Origin: Lysinibacillus pakistanensis
Lineage (GTDB): Bacteria > Bacillota > Bacilli > Bacillales_A > Planococcaceae
Direction of reading: 5' to 3'
Length of the DNA stretch: 64,000 bases
NCBI GenBank assembly: GCA_001312325.1
Contig: BBDJ01000010.1
Location: forward strand, 1 to 64,000
In this document: positions 10,477 to 21,945 of the stretch, piece after piece
Layout of the letters: each line of letters begins with the position of its first letter
How positions within the stretch are numbered: position 1 is the stretch's first letter
Notes under the pieces: model-generated
The model's input: the letters and a program-made list of their open reading frames with translations, nothing else
The model's database searches: none
Told to the model about the DNA's origin: nothing
Made by a program: the position numbers and the translations under genes

Positions 10477-12895
10477 ATGGCTGAGAATCTTGATTTATTT
10501 GAACTAAATAAATTTTTTTATACTCGGACGTCCAATCGTCTCTATCTTTCATAATGCTCAAAATATGTATTCGATTGTTCGTGTGAAAATTCAAGAGACT
10601 AATTTACAATATGAAGATAAAGAAATCATTGTTGTCGGCTATTTTCCGCCATTACAAATGGATGAACAATATCGTTTTACAGGTTTATTGAGACAGCATC
10701 CAAAATACGGTGTACAATTTCAAATTGAGACGTTTACCAAAGAGGTACCAGCGACAGAGCAAGGAATCATTCATTACCTATCAAGTGATTTATTTGTTGG
10801 TATCGGAAAAAAAACGGCTGAAACAATTGTAGAGAAACTTGGAGCCAATGCTCTACGTCTAATTTTGGAGGACCCAAATGTGCTTGATAGTGTCCCTCGT
10901 CTATCAGCCGAAAAAAAAGAGGTTATCCACCGTACAATCGAACAAAATCTTGGTCTTGAGCGAGTAATGATCCAGCTAAATGAATGGGGATTTGGACCTC
11001 AGCTCGGTATGAAAATTTACCAAACATATCGCACTGATGCCATTGAGCTTCTTACAGAAAATCCATATCGTCTCATTGAAGATGTCGAAGGTGTGGGATT
11101 CGTTCGTGCAGATGAGCTAGGTGCAAAATTAGGGATTACTGGTAATCATCCAGACCGTATTAAGGCCGCTATTTTACATATTCTAAATGCAGCAGCTTTA
11201 TCAGAAGGGCATGTGTTTTTAGATGCTGAGCAAGTTTTGCCCTTAGTAAAAGATATGCTGGAGCAAAGCCAACGAGAGGAAATACCATTTGAGGCAATAT
11301 CAAAGGCCTGTATTGAATTGCGTGAGGAAAGTAAAATTTGTGGGGAAGAAACAAGGCTGTATTTACCGTCTCTCTATTTTTCAGAAGTAGGAATCGCCTC
11401 TAAAATAGTGTCATTAATTGAACGGAATAAGAAAGCTGAGCATTTTAGTAGGGACGAAATTCGGAAAGCGATTGGAGAAACAGAGGACTTACTCCATGTG
11501 ACCTATGCCGAAACACAGGCCAATGCTATTGAACAGGCCTTAAACTCGGCTGCTATGATTTTAACAGGTGGTCCAGGTACTGGTAAAACAACGGTTGTAC
11601 GAGGAATAGTGGAGGTATATGCAAAGCTTCATGGTTTATCATTAAATCCAAAGGAATATGCGCAAAAAGAAGAACCCTTTCCCATTATTTTATGCGCTCC
11701 TACAGGCCGTGCAGCTAAGCGTTTATCGGAATCAACAGAACTTCCTGCAATGACCATTCATCGATTATTAGGATTTACTGGACAGGAAAAGGAAGAGGAA
11801 ACAGAGCGTGAAGTTACAGGAAAGCTCATCATTGTTGATGAAATGTCGATGGTGGATACTTGGCTTGCTCATCAATTATTGAAAGCTCTACATGAGGAAG
11901 TTCAGGTTGTATTTGTGGGTGATCAGGATCAGCTTCCTCCAGTAGGACCTGGACAGGTGTTAAAGGATTTATTGGCCTCGCATCAAATTCCAACTGTGGA
12001 ATTAACTGAAGTGTATAGACAGGCTGAGGGCTCAACTATTATTGAACTTGCCCATCAAATTAAACGCGGTACAATCCCAAATGATTTATCGGTAAAAACG
12101 TCTGACCGCTCTTTTATTAAAGCCTCCTCAGATCAAGTAGCAAGTGTTGTTACACAGGTTGTAAAGAGTGCAGTTGCGAAAGGACAAGAAATTCGCAATA
12201 TTCAGGTGTTAGCACCAATGTACAAGGGACCAGCAGGTATTGATAACCTAAATAAAATGATCCAAGAGCTTATAAATCCAAACGATACTGGTACTAGAAA
12301 AGAGCTTGTCTTTGGTGATGTAACCTATCGTATAAAGGATAAAGTATTACAGCTTGTCAATCAGCCAGAAAGCAATGTTTTTAATGGAGATATGGGTGAA
12401 GTCATCAGTATTATCAAAGCGAAGGAAACTATCGAGAAACAGGATTTACTTGTCGTTTCATTTGACGGCATTGAAGTAACCTATCAGCGCAGTGACCTCA
12501 ATCAACTGACACTCGCCTATTGTTGTTCCATTCATAAATCACAAGGCTCCGAATTTCAGACAGTAATTATGCCAGTAGTTCGAGGTTATTCTAAAATGCT
12601 GCGTCGTAATCTGCTATATACTGGTATAACCCGTGCGAAAAACTTTCTGATTTTATGTGGCGAGCCAGAAGTGCTCGCTGATGGCTTACAGCGTACAGAT
12701 GATCTACAGCGCTTTACTTCTTTACGTGCAAGACTTAATCCAATGGATATTGCAGAGGAAATAACAGAAAAAGAAGCCGTATCAGTGGAAATAGTTGAAG
12801 AGCCGATAAAGGATGTAAAGTTAACGGTTGAAACAGAACCGCTGATCCATCCAATGATTGGAATGGACGGGGTTTCACCGTACGATTTTAGATGA
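10477..12895 (+). CDS. recD2: RecD2-family ATP-dependent DNA helicase
   Basis: RecD2 (YrrC) is a 5'-3' superfamily 1B helicase involved in replication fork and mismatch repair in bacilli that use AddAB rather than RecBCD. Seen are N-terminal helix-hairpin-helix-like repeats (VGIGKKTAETIV, VEGVGFVRADELG), Walker A GGPGTGKTTVVRG, Walker B IVDEMSMVD, GDQDQLPPVGPG, and the late motifs SIHKSQGSEF and YTGITRAK. ATG 10477 follows AAAGGACG. A T7 run at 10513-10519 breaks the frame 12 codons in. The restored length of about 805 aa fits the family. Confidence 0.93.
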
Positions 12896-12931
12896 CTAAA
12901 AAGAGGATTAAAATATTTTGAGGTGAAGAAA

Positions 12932-14631
12932 GTGAAACGCATAGTATTATTGCTTCTATTCATGATGATCTTACCTTTTGCTGGAAAAGTATATGCAAAT
13001 AATATGATTATCCAAGTGAATGAAGAAGCAACTGTCTTTGATAATCGTTCAGGCTCACTCGTGCAGGTGGGCACATTATCAGCTGGACAAACCTTTGAAG
13101 TAACTAAAGATTATGGGGCAAATTGGTGGCAAGTACGTTGGGCAGGTTACTATGGGTATGTTGATAAGCGTTATACAACAGTTGTATCAGCAACAACCTA
13201 TAAAAATAAAGTCCAAACACTAGCAACGATAAAGGATTATATTGTTCCAACACGCGTTACACCAATTTTTGATAATAGCGGTAATAAGCTTGTACAATTT
13301 GCAACCCTTTCAGAGGGAGTTCGTTTTCCTATTTATAGTAAAATGGGAGATTGGTATGGCATAGCAGTGAATGGACGGTTAGGATTTGTACATAGTAATT
13401 TTGTTGAAGAAGAAAAAGGACAGGAGACTTCAAATCCAAATAACACAAAGCCTGTTGAAAAGCCTACCCTGCCCCCACCTCCTCCTAGTAAGCAAAATGG
13501 TTATATGCAGGCTTTAGAAAATGTCACTCTCTATGACCTACGTCGAGACAATCCAATGACTATTGCCCTATTACTGAAGGGGCAACAGCTTGAGGTTGTC
13601 GATGCATCAGATGAAACATATGTAAAGGTTCGATGGGGGCAAACCTATCTTTATGCAGAAAAAAATAAATTAAAATTAATGAATACACCTTCTTATAAAA
13701 ATATTGGGAAGGACCATGCTGTAAAAAAATGAGTATTTCATCCCGATTTCTGCAAACAGTGAGGTTTATGACTGTACCAATAAAACATTAACTCCTTTTG
13801 CAAAGCTAGATACAAACCGTCGTTACCCGATTTTACGAAAAGAGGGCAGCTGGTATGTAACAGTTATTGGTGGACGTGAGGGGTATATCCATAGCTCAAA
13901 AGTAGCGCTTGATCGTGGTGTTCCTGTTATGATGTATCATCATTTTTTAAAGGAACATGAGCTGGGCCGCTTTAAAAATGTCAGCACAACGATGACTGAT
14001 GTACAATTTACAAGAGAAATGCAGTTTTTAAAAACTAAAAACTATGAAACGATTACTACGGATGAACTATTGCGTTTTATGCGCAATGAAATTACATTAC
14101 CAGCTTATTCCGTTGTCTTAACCTTTGATGATGGCTTGCTTTCAACACGTGAATATGCTTATTCAGTTCTTCAAAAGAACGGCTTCAAAGCTACTCAGTT
14201 TTTAATTACATCACGCAATGAAAGTTCAGCAGCTGAGCAAATGTTTAATTATGACGACCTACAGGCACTTTCACGGCAGGATATTGAAAATATGCAAGAT
14301 GTCTTTTCCTATGGGTCCCATACTTACAACCTACATGATTTAATAGGAAATAAAGGGAAGATGCTACTAATCCCATACCATGAAGTAGTGCAGGATTTAA
14401 AACAAAGCTTAACGCTTATCCCTGAAGCAAAAGCATTTGCATATCCATTTGGACAATATACGTCGAATACAATTTATGCAGTAAAAGAAGCGGGGTTTGT
14501 CATGGCGTTTTCAACACAACCTGGCTATAATAAGCCGTATGATGATGTGTATCAAATTAAACGACTGTATAGTGATCAGAAAACTACATTTGAGCAGTTC
14601 CAAAAAAATGGTCCTACCATATGCTAAATAA
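12932..14631 (+). CDS. Secreted SH3-repeat polysaccharide deacetylase
   Basis: The product has a signal peptide (hydrophobic LLLLFMMILPFAG ending at VYA), several bacterial SH3-like units (for example WWQVRWAGYYGYV, DWYGIAVNGRLGFVHS, YVKVRWGQTYLY, SWYVTVIGGREGYIHS), a proline-rich linker and a C-terminal NodB-type deacetylase. Catalytic motifs are LTFDDG, SHTYNLH (metal-binding HxxxH) and YPFGQY. Such enzymes remove acetyl groups from peptidoglycan or other glycans at the cell surface, with the SH3 units tethering to the wall. Breaks: A7 at 13723-13729 and A7 at 14602-14608. GTG 12932 is chosen because GAGGTGAAG precedes it. Confidence 0.87.
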
Positions 14632-14648
14632 AAGAACTTGACCAATCT

Positions 14649-14684
14649 AAAAAGCGCGAGCATTTAATTGCTCGCGCTTTTCAC
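14649..14684. terminator. Bidirectional intrinsic terminator
   Basis: AAAAGCGCGAGCA pairs with TGCTCGCGCTTT, a GC-rich stem between convergent genes. Confidence 0.8.
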
Positions 14685-14701
14685 TTTGCTTTAAAGGGTG
14701 A

Positions 14702-14890
14702 TTAATGAATACCTACGATATGATGTTTTACAACTTCATAAGCCTGGCAAACATTTTTATATTGAGCTCTATCTTGAGCAATTAAATTAGAAGCAATAGA
14801 AAATAAAAGATTTTCTTCGTTATGATCCTCCATTTGATTCATTAAGGCAGATTCTAATTCTTCGACATAGGCAATGATTTTATGGTTCAT
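14702..14890 (-). CDS. Small hypothetical protein, 62 aa
   Basis: The frame is intact with ATG preceded by AAAGGAG at the right spacing. The product is an acidic, probably helical 62-aa protein with no membrane segment. It is a single gene between a terminator and the hpaB upstream region. I do not recognise it. Confidence 0.6.
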   Translation of the reverse strand: MNHKIIAYVEELESALMNQMEDHNEENLLFSIASNLIAQDRAQYKNVCQAYEVVKHHIVGIH

Positions 14891-15234
14891 CTATATTCTC
14901 CTTTGAAAAAGATGTTTTTTTTGTTTTTGTTTACGAGGTTATCTTACACCTGCGTGAAGTAAAAATCTAGAAACTCTGTACTAGTTAAAACAGACTTTTT
15001 TTATGAATGTGACAGTAAATTGAACTTGTTTAAAAATCGCTTATTGTAATCGATTTTATCTAAAATAACTGAAAAATCAGCAATATATGCAAATTTCTTT
15101 TTGTTCCAAAAAAGTGGTACAGTTTCCCTGGCTTGATGGATTGATATAATACAGTTGGGAATCTTGGAACCTAAAACTGGGAAATTCCATATACTAAATG
15201 AGTATAAAAAATTGGAATATTTAGGGGTGACTGT
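14891..15234. other. Intergenic upstream region of hpaB
   Basis: No gene is seen. A TATAAT at 15145-15150 is a candidate -10 box for hpaB without a convincing -35. Repeated GGGAA/TTCC half-sites (around 15165-15190 and a TTGGAAT near 15212) could be an operator, but this is weak. RBS TTAGGGGTG precedes ATG 15235. Confidence 0.3.
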
Positions 15235-16675
15235 ATGCCAACAATTACAGGACAGCAATATATTGAGCGTATTGATGCGTTGCAAACGTATATTTCTATT
15301 GATGGTGAAATTGTAACAGGGAAGGTGTCTGAGCATCCAGCATTTAAGGGAGTTATGCAGAGTCAGGCAAGACTCTTTGATCTGCAAAATGAGCAGACGT
15401 TGCTTGATACGATGACCTATCTATCACCGACCAGTGACCATCGTGTTGGGATGTCTTTTCTACAGGTATTGACAGTCGAGGATCTTGTAAAAAGACGTCT
15501 TGCCGCAAGAGAATGGGCACTATCCACTCATGGCCTTATGGGAAGAAGTCCAGATTACATGAATACGACACTAATGGCACTTGCGTCAGCTGCTGATTAT
15601 TTAAAAGATAAACCAAATTGTTTCCCTGAGCATTTACTGAGATTTTATGAGCATGCTCGCGAAAATGATTTAACGATGACCCATACCTTTATAGAGCCGC
15701 AAGTTAATCGAAAGAAGTTTTATTTTGAGAATGAGGAACTCACTATTGCTGCTAAAATTGTTGCTAAAACAAGTGAAGGGTTAATCATTAAAGGGGCAAG
15801 ATTACTCGCTACTCAGGGAGGAATTACCGATGAGCTTCTTGTGATTTCAACCAACGGTTATGACGAAGGAAAAGGCTTTGCATTTTCGATTCCTAGTAAT
15901 ACTAAAGGCTTAAAGTTTTTATGTAGGCAGTCCTTTGTAGGTGGTGAGTCAACGTTTGATTATCCATTAAGCAGCCGCTTTGAGGAAATGGATGCAATTG
16001 TTGTATTTGATGATGTGATTGTGCCATGGGAGCGCGTCTTTTATTATGAAAATATAGAAGTTGCCAATACCTTTATGAACATCAGTGGCTTTCAGTCCTA
16101 TAGCTTACATCAGGTGCTATCACGCCAAATAGCTAAAACAGAATTTATTTTAGGCGTTGTGCAATCCATTGTAGATACGATAAATATCGGAGACTATCAG
16201 CATGTGCAGCAAAAGGTCGTAGATATTATTGTACCGTTAGAAACAATGAAGGCTTTATTGTTAAAGTCAGAAATTGAGGCGACAAGGGATGCTTTTGGCT
16301 TTATGAGGCCAGATCATCCAACATTGCAAGTTGCCATTCATGTTTTCCCTAAAGTGTATCCGACTTTTTCTGAGATTATCCAATTACTTGGTGCGAGTGG
16401 ATTGATGTCCATTCCAAGTGAAAAAGCATTTGTAGCAGATGATGGGGACCTAGAACACTATTTACAGTCATTTAAAGATGGCGGTAAAGAGCGGGTTAAA
16501 AAAATTCCGTTTGGCTTGGGATTTAACAATGAGTAACTTTGGCACAAGGCAAACACTTTACGAGCGTTACTTCTTTGGTGACCCAGTCCGCCTAGCATCT
16601 GCACTTTATCAAACCTATAATCGAGAACAATACATTGGAAGGGTGGAAAAATTTTTAAAAGATGATTGTTCCTAA
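15235..16675 (+). CDS. 4-hydroxyphenylacetate 3-monooxygenase family (HpaB-like)
   Basis: HpaB enzymes use FADH2 supplied by a separate reductase to hydroxylate phenolic compounds. The protein shows [12 protein letters not shown] near residue 101, the FIEPQVNR motif near 142 and the acyl-CoA-dehydrogenase-like C-terminal helical part. An A7 run at 16498-16504 splits off the last 55 residues; the restored length of about 480 aa matches the family. The true substrate is uncertain because relatives act on many phenols. No HpaC-type reductase or aromatic ring cleavage gene lies nearby. Confidence 0.82.
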
Positions 16676-16753
16676 ATCTGCTACAATAATTTTTCAGTTT
16701 GACAGTTGTTTCATTATGCATTATGATTTACAAGAATAAAAGAATAACAATCC

Positions 16754-16911
16754 CTTCGTTAGGTGAGGCTCCTATGCTGGAGATACGCTACTACCCAAAA
16801 ATGTCGAGAGACGCCAATGGGTCAACAGAAATCATCGAAATAAGGTGTTTTTTTAACGTAGCTGGAGTGAATTTCCTATGCCGCATAGTGCTAAAACTCA
16901 ACGTTTGAAGG
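16754..16911 (+). promoter_or_regulatory. M-box magnesium riboswitch
   Basis: The conserved M-box core is present: CGTTAGGTGAGGCTCCTA, GGAGATACGCTACT, CCCAAAAATGTC, GACGCCAATGGGTCAACAG, AAATCATCGA and TAAGGTG, ending at CTATGCCGCATAGTGCTAAA. The family senses Mg2+ and switches off magnesium transporter genes when Mg2+ is plentiful. It precedes corA here, as expected. Confidence 0.93.
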
Positions 16912-16913
16912 TA

Positions 16914-16955
16914 AGAAAGCAAAGTACTGTACTTTACTGTGCTGTTTTTTTGATA
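16914..16955 (+). terminator. M-box regulated terminator
   Basis: The AAAGTACTGTACTTT palindrome with flanking AGC/GCT pairing is followed by T7. Directly after the M-box, it is the likely expression platform. Confidence 0.75.
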
Positions 16956-16965
16956 TGTGTATTCA

Positions 16966-16998
16966 ACACGCCTTCATTCGTCGAAGGTGTGTTTTTGT
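16966..16998 (+). terminator. Second terminator in the M-box leader
   Basis: ACACGCCTTC at 16966-16975 pairs with GAAGGTGTGT at 16983-16992 and is followed by TTTT. It is a second stop within 20 bases of the first, upstream of the small ORF and corA. Confidence 0.65.
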
Positions 16999-17020
16999 TA
17001 TTTAAGGAAGGTGATGAGAA

Positions 17021-17110
17021 ATGGATAGTAGTCCTGAGCCGGGTAAGCAAATGTTAGGTAGAAATAAACAATTAAGGATCGTCGATTTCTTATCGCCGAA
17101 ACAACAATAG
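17021..17110 (+). CDS. Possible 29-aa leader peptide upstream of corA
   Basis: A short frame, starting MDSSPEPGKQMLG and ending SPKQQ, has a good ribosome binding site (AAGGAAGGTGATG) and lies between the M-box terminators and corA. It contains three prolines and no membrane segment. By analogy it could be a regulatory leader peptide, but nothing proves translation; it could also be chance. Confidence 0.35.
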   Translation: MDSSPEPGKQMLGRNKQLRIVDFLSPKQQ

Positions 17111-17160
17111 GGTTATGCCTGTTTGTTTTCCTTAAATAATAAAACATGAGGTGAAAAACA

Positions 17161-18129
17161 ATGATTAAAATCCATTATTTTAAAAAAAGAAGCAACGTAG
17201 TAGAACATGATTTTAATTTGAAAGAATTTAAACATGGCCTCCATGCCGAGGATTTATTATGGGTTGACATATATGCATATAGCTACAATGAATTAAATGA
17301 TATCGCGGAAATTTTTGGCTTCCATCCATTAGCGGTAGAGGATTGCTTAAACGAAGGTTCTCGCCCTAAAATGGATCATTATGGCGACTATAAATTTTTT
17401 TGTTTTTCATGCCCCGATCTATAATGAAAAAAGTAGCAATGAAATAACTACAGTAGAATTAAATATTTTTATGGGTCCTAATTATGTTGTAACGGTTCAT
17501 AAGCAAAAGCTTAAATGGCTAGGTCACATCGAAAATATTTGCTTAAACAGTACAAAGTATTTAGATAAAGGCACTGATTTTCTTTTGCATACACTTATTG
17601 ACGGCATTACTGATGAATATTTCCCAGTTTTAGAACGGATTAGAGCGCGTATAGATGAGCTTGAAGAGGAAATATATGATTATCAGCCGAAAATAGTTAC
17701 AGAGGAGTTTCTTGCGCTTAAGCGAACTATTATATTCATTCGACAGGCAATTATGCCACAAAAAAAGAATTTTTTCAAATAGTAATGGTCAGTGGAAATT
17801 TGAAATTCGTGAGGAAAATATTCCATTCTATAAAGATTTAAATGACCATCTTGAACGAATTGTTGAATCGACAGAAACCTATAGAGATTTAGTAAACAGT
17901 ACCTTAGATACTTATTTTTCCATTATTAGTGGCAAATCAATTGAAAAGCTTAATCTGCTTACTGTAATATCAACAATTATGCTACCATTATCAGTCATTA
18001 CAAGCTTTTTTGGCATGAATGTTCCATTGCCATATCCGGATTCACCAATTACAACGATTACAATTAGTGTATTTTTAGTTGTATTTACTTGGGGAATGTG
18101 GGCATACTTCAAAAAAAATGATTGCCTAA
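17161..18129 (+). CDS. corA: CorA family magnesium transporter
   Basis: CorA forms a pentameric Mg2+ channel in the membrane. The large N-terminal cytoplasmic domain includes LAVEDCLN, and the C-terminus has two membrane segments with the signature FGMNVPLPYP in the loop. Three homopolymer runs break the frame: T7 at 17395-17401, A7 at 17760-17766 and A8 at 18111-18118. Dropping one base from the last gives an early stop at 18127-18129, so the apparent tail beyond it is spurious. The M-box upstream supports a Mg2+ role. RBS is TGAGGTGAAA. Confidence 0.92.
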
Positions 18130-18199
18130 TGATGCTTAGTCATACTAGTGCCAATTGACAGAACAAAATATTTTTTTTATAATGCTCGATAGAAAATAG

Positions 18200-18432
18200 T
18201 AAAAACGATGATGGAACAAGTACGTATTTGTGGGTGTTCAGAAAGGGATTTCTTGGCTGAAAAAAATCCTCACATGGCAGATACCGAAAGCTACTCCAGA
18301 GTGCAGTTAATCTCTGCCGTTCACTTACGTTACAAGTGCTAAAGAGGTAAGTATTTTTTTACTTACAACTAGGGTGGTACCGCGAGACAACTAACAAGTC
18401 CTCGTCCTTATTGGGATGAGGCTTTTTTATGC
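18200..18432 (+). promoter_or_regulatory. T-box leader of alaS
   Basis: The canonical T-box bulge sequence AGGGTGGTACCGCG is at 18371-18384, followed by a terminator stem CCTCGTCC / GGGATGAGG and T6 at about 18400-18427. T-boxes bind the cognate uncharged tRNA; adjacency to alaS implies alanine. I could not place the specifier codon with certainty. Confidence 0.92.
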
Positions 18433-18488
18433 TTATTTGCGGATTCATATCGTAAACTTAACAAAATTAATGAGGAGGAATTTATCCT

Positions 18489-21153
18489 ATGAAAGCAGCA
18501 GATATTCGCCGTATGTATTTGGAATTCTTTAAAGAGAAAGGTCATCATCATGAGCCATCAGCACCACTAGTACCCATTAATGACCCTTCCTTACTTTGGA
18601 TTAACTCTGGTGTTGCTACTCTTAAACCATATTTTGATGGACGTGTTATTCCAGAAAATCCACGTATCACAAATGCGCAAAAATCGATTCGTACAAATGA
18701 CATTGAAAACGTAGGTAAAACAGCACGTCACCATACGTTTTTCGAAATGCTTGGTAACTTCTCTATTGGAGATTACTTCAAAAAAAGAAGCGATTCATTA
18801 TGCTTGGGAGTTCTTAACAGATAAAAAGTGGATGGGCTTTGATCCAGAGCTTTTATCTATTACTATTCATCCTGAAGACCAAGAAGCCTATGATGTTTGG
18901 CATAACGAAATAGGTATTCCTGAAGAACGTTTAATCCGATTAGAGGGGAACTTCTGGGATATTGGAGAAGGTCCTTCTGGTCCAAACTCAGAGATTTTTT
19001 TATGACCGTGGAGAAGAATACGGCTCTAATGATAGTGATCCAGAAATGTATCCAGGTGGAGAAAATGAACGCTACCTTGAAATTTGGAACTTAGTGTTCT
19101 CACAATTCAACCATAATCCAGATGGTACGTATACGCCGCTGCCAAAGCAAAATATTGATACAGGTATGGGTCTTGAGCGTATTGTGTCAGTTGTTCAAAA
19201 TGTTCCAACTAACTTTGATACTGATTTATTCATGCCAATTATTGAAAAAAATTGAGGAGTTTGCTAACCGTAAGTATAAGCGTCCTAGTGAAGTAGATTT
19301 AAATGAAATCTTCGGCTCAGAAGAGGATATTAATACACCATTCAAAGTAATTGCAGACCACATCCGTACAGTAGCTTTTGCGATTGGTGATGGCGCACTT
19401 CCTTCGAATGAGGGTCGTGGTTATGTATTACGTCGTTTATTACGTCGTGCTGTTCGTTATGCAAAACAAATCGGTATTGAAAAACCATTTATGTTTGAAT
19501 TGGTACCAACTGCAGGCAAAATAATGGAGGACTTCTATCCAGAGGTAACGGAAAAAAAGTGAATTTATCCAACGTGTCATTAAAAATGAAGAAATTCGCT
19601 TCCATGAAACATTAGACGGTGGTTTAGCTATCTTTAATGAGGTCGTTGAATCACAAAAAGCAGCAGGACATGATTATATTCCAGGTGCAGATGCTTTCCG
19701 ATTATATGATACTTATGGTTTCCCAATTGAATTAACAGAAGAATATGCAGAAGAAGTAGGCATGAAGGTAGATCATGAAGGCTTCGAGATAGCAATGGAA
19801 GAGCAACGTGAGCGTGCCCGTGCAGCTCGTCAAGATGTAGACTCCATGCAAGTACAAAATGAAGTTCTCGCAAATTTAACGGTTGCCAGCGAATTTGTAG
19901 GCTATGATACATTAACTACTGACACAGAAATTGCAGCGATGATTGTCAATGGACAAGTAACGAAGGTTGCCTCTGAAGGTCAAGAAGCGCTAGTAATTTT
20001 AGCAAAAACACCATTCTATGCTGAGATGGGTGGACAAATTGCAGATAGCGGTATCATTTCAAATGATAGCTTTACTGCTGTTGTCAAAGATGTTCAAAAA
20101 GCACCAAATGGTCAGCCGCTCCATACAGTGGTAGTTGAATCTGGTGAATTGCATGTAGAAGATACTGTGCAAGCAGTTGTTAATCGTGATGATCGAAATT
20201 TAATTATTAAAAATCATACAGCCACACATATTATGCAACGTGCATTAAAAGATGTGCTAGGCGATCATGTTAACCAAGCTGGTTCATATGTAGGTCCTGA
20301 TCGCTTACGCTTTGACTTCTCACACTTTGGTCAAGTGACAAAAGAGGAGTTACAGCAAATTGAACGTATTGTAAATGAAAAAGTGTGGGATGATATAGAG
20401 GTTGTGATTGAAGAAAAAGGCATCGATGAAGCGAAGGCAATGGGGGCTATGGCATTATTCGGTGAGAAGTATGGCGATATTGTCCGTGTAGTTTCTATTG
20501 GTGATTATTCTATTGAGCTTTGTGGTGGTATACATGTAAAACGCTCTTCTGAAATAGGTTTCTTCAAAATTGTCTCAGAAGGTGGAATCGGTGCAGGTAC
20601 GCGTCGTATAGAGGCTGTAACAGGAAAAGTGGCATATGAAGCAGTTAAAGAAGAGGAAGCTTTATTAAACAATGCTGCAGCTTATTAAAAGCAAATCCAA
20701 AAGATATTGTGACAAAAGTACAGGCACTTCAAGCAGACTATAAAGAATTACAACGTGATAATGAAGCACTATCACAAAAAAATTGCGAATGCACAAGCAG
20801 GAGCAATTGTAGATGCAGCTCAAACGATTGGTGATGTAACTGTCCTTTCTACTAGAGTAGAAGCGAAAGATAATAATCAATTGCGTCAAATGATGGATGA
20901 TTTAAAAGTGAAAATGAATAATGCTATTGTCGTTTTAGGAGCTGTTGATGGCGAGAAAGTAATGTTATGTGCTGGCGTCACAAAAGATTTAGTGGGCAGC
21001 AACTATCATGCTGGAAATATCGTAAAAATGGTAGCAGAGGCATGTGGTGGTAAAGGTGGCGGTCGTCCGGATATGGCGATGGCAGGTGCAAAAGATGCAT
21101 CAAAACTTGATGAAGCACTACTTTCTGTGTATGATTATATTAAATCCATTTAA
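18489..21153 (+). CDS. alaS: Alanyl-tRNA synthetase
   Basis: AlaS attaches alanine to tRNA-Ala and edits mischarged serine. Motifs in order are [18 protein letters not shown] (catalytic core), [20 protein letters not shown], the editing-domain NHTATHIMQ zinc ligands with LCGGIHV, and the C-Ala ending [15 protein letters not shown]. The gene is broken six times: A/T7 runs at 18780-18786, 18995-19001, 19245-19251, 19552-19558 and 20776-20782, and a lost T near 20683. Since this is an essential single gene, the breaks must be sequence errors. Restored length is about 885 aa. AGGAGG precedes ATG 18489. Confidence 0.95.
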
Positions 21154-21186
21154 TTAATACGCCAAATCGGTTATAATAAAGAGAAA

Positions 21187-21217
21187 TTGGAGATGAGCTT
21201 TTTTTGCACATCTCCTT
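21187..21217 (+). other. Hairpin between alaS and ireB
   Basis: GGAGATG pairs with CATCTCC across a T-rich loop. There is no downstream T run, so processing or attenuation is more likely than termination. Confidence 0.35.
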
Positions 21218-21241
21218 ATTTCTGAAAGCGAGGTGCTGGTC

Positions 21242-21508
21242 ATGAGTTCATTTGATCAAACGATGAAATTTAATTTTCCAGAAGAATCAATGGAACAGGA
21301 AGTCAAGCAGGTAATGTTGAAAGTTCATTCTTCATTAGAGGAAAAGGGATATAATCCTATCAATCAGATTGTCGGTTATTTACTTTCTGGTGATCCGGCG
21401 TATATTCCTCGCCATCAGGATGCTCGTAATTTAATTCGCAAGCTTGAGCGTGACGAAATTCTAGAAGAGCTTGTTAAATTTTATATTAAAAAGAATAACG
21501 AGGACTAG
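21242..21508 (+). CDS. ireB: IreB family regulatory phosphoprotein (YrzL)
   Basis: The 88-aa protein with [33 protein letters not shown] and [14 protein letters not shown] is the IreB (DUF965) family, a substrate of the Ser/Thr kinase IreK in enterococci linked to cell-envelope stress tolerance. The conserved position between alaS and ruvX is that of B. subtilis yrzL. ATG 21242 is preferred over GTG 21233, which lies inside the ribosome binding site GCGAGGTG. Confidence 0.9.
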   Translation: MSSFDQTMKFNFPEESMEQEVKQVMLKVHSSLEEKGYNPINQIVGYLLSGDPAYIPRHQDARNLIRKLERDEILEELVKFYIKKNNED

Positions 21509-21510
21509 AA

Positions 21511-21926
21511 ATGAGAATTATGGGATTAGACGTTGGGTCAAAAACTGTGGGCGTGGCAATAAGCGATGCATTAGGGTGGACGGCCCAAGGTATTGAAACC
21601 GTAAAAATTGATGAAGTAAACGGTGAATTTGGTGTTGAACGTATAGCCGAGCTAGTAAAGGAGTATGCTATAACAGAATTTGTTGTAGGTTATCCGAAAA
21701 ACATGAATAATACGGTGGGACCACGTGGAGAGGCTTCTGAAAACTATAAAAAGCTTTTAGAGGAGACCTTTTCACTGCCAGTTAAGCTTTGATGAACGTT
21801 TAACGACAATGGCTGCTGAGCGTATGCTAATTGATGCAGATGTTAGTCGCAAAAAAACGGAAGCAAGTCATTGATAAAATGGCTGCTGTGATGATCTTAC
21901 AAGGCTATTTGGATAGCAAAAATTAA
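21511..21926 (+). CDS. ruvX: Holliday junction resolvase-like RuvX (YqgF)
   Basis: RuvX is an RNase H-fold nuclease implicated in processing of 16S rRNA 5' ends and, by fold, junction resolution. Seen are [15 protein letters not shown], the [16 protein letters not shown] motif and DERLTT with a final catalytic-region aspartate in the C-terminal part. Breaks: around 21786-21791 before DERLTT, where base content is ambiguous, and an A7 run at 21851-21857. Restored length is about 137 aa. It starts two bases after the ireB stop. Confidence 0.9.
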
Positions 21927-21945
21927 TTGATGAGGTGACAAGCAC

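Noticed and set aside
16699..16908. A 69-codon frame across the M-box
   Set aside because: The DNA is explained by a structured riboswitch and the frame has no ribosome binding site.
18489..21153. alaS as a true pseudogene
   Set aside because: AlaS is essential, all motifs remain and every break is at a homopolymer or doublet; error is the simpler explanation.
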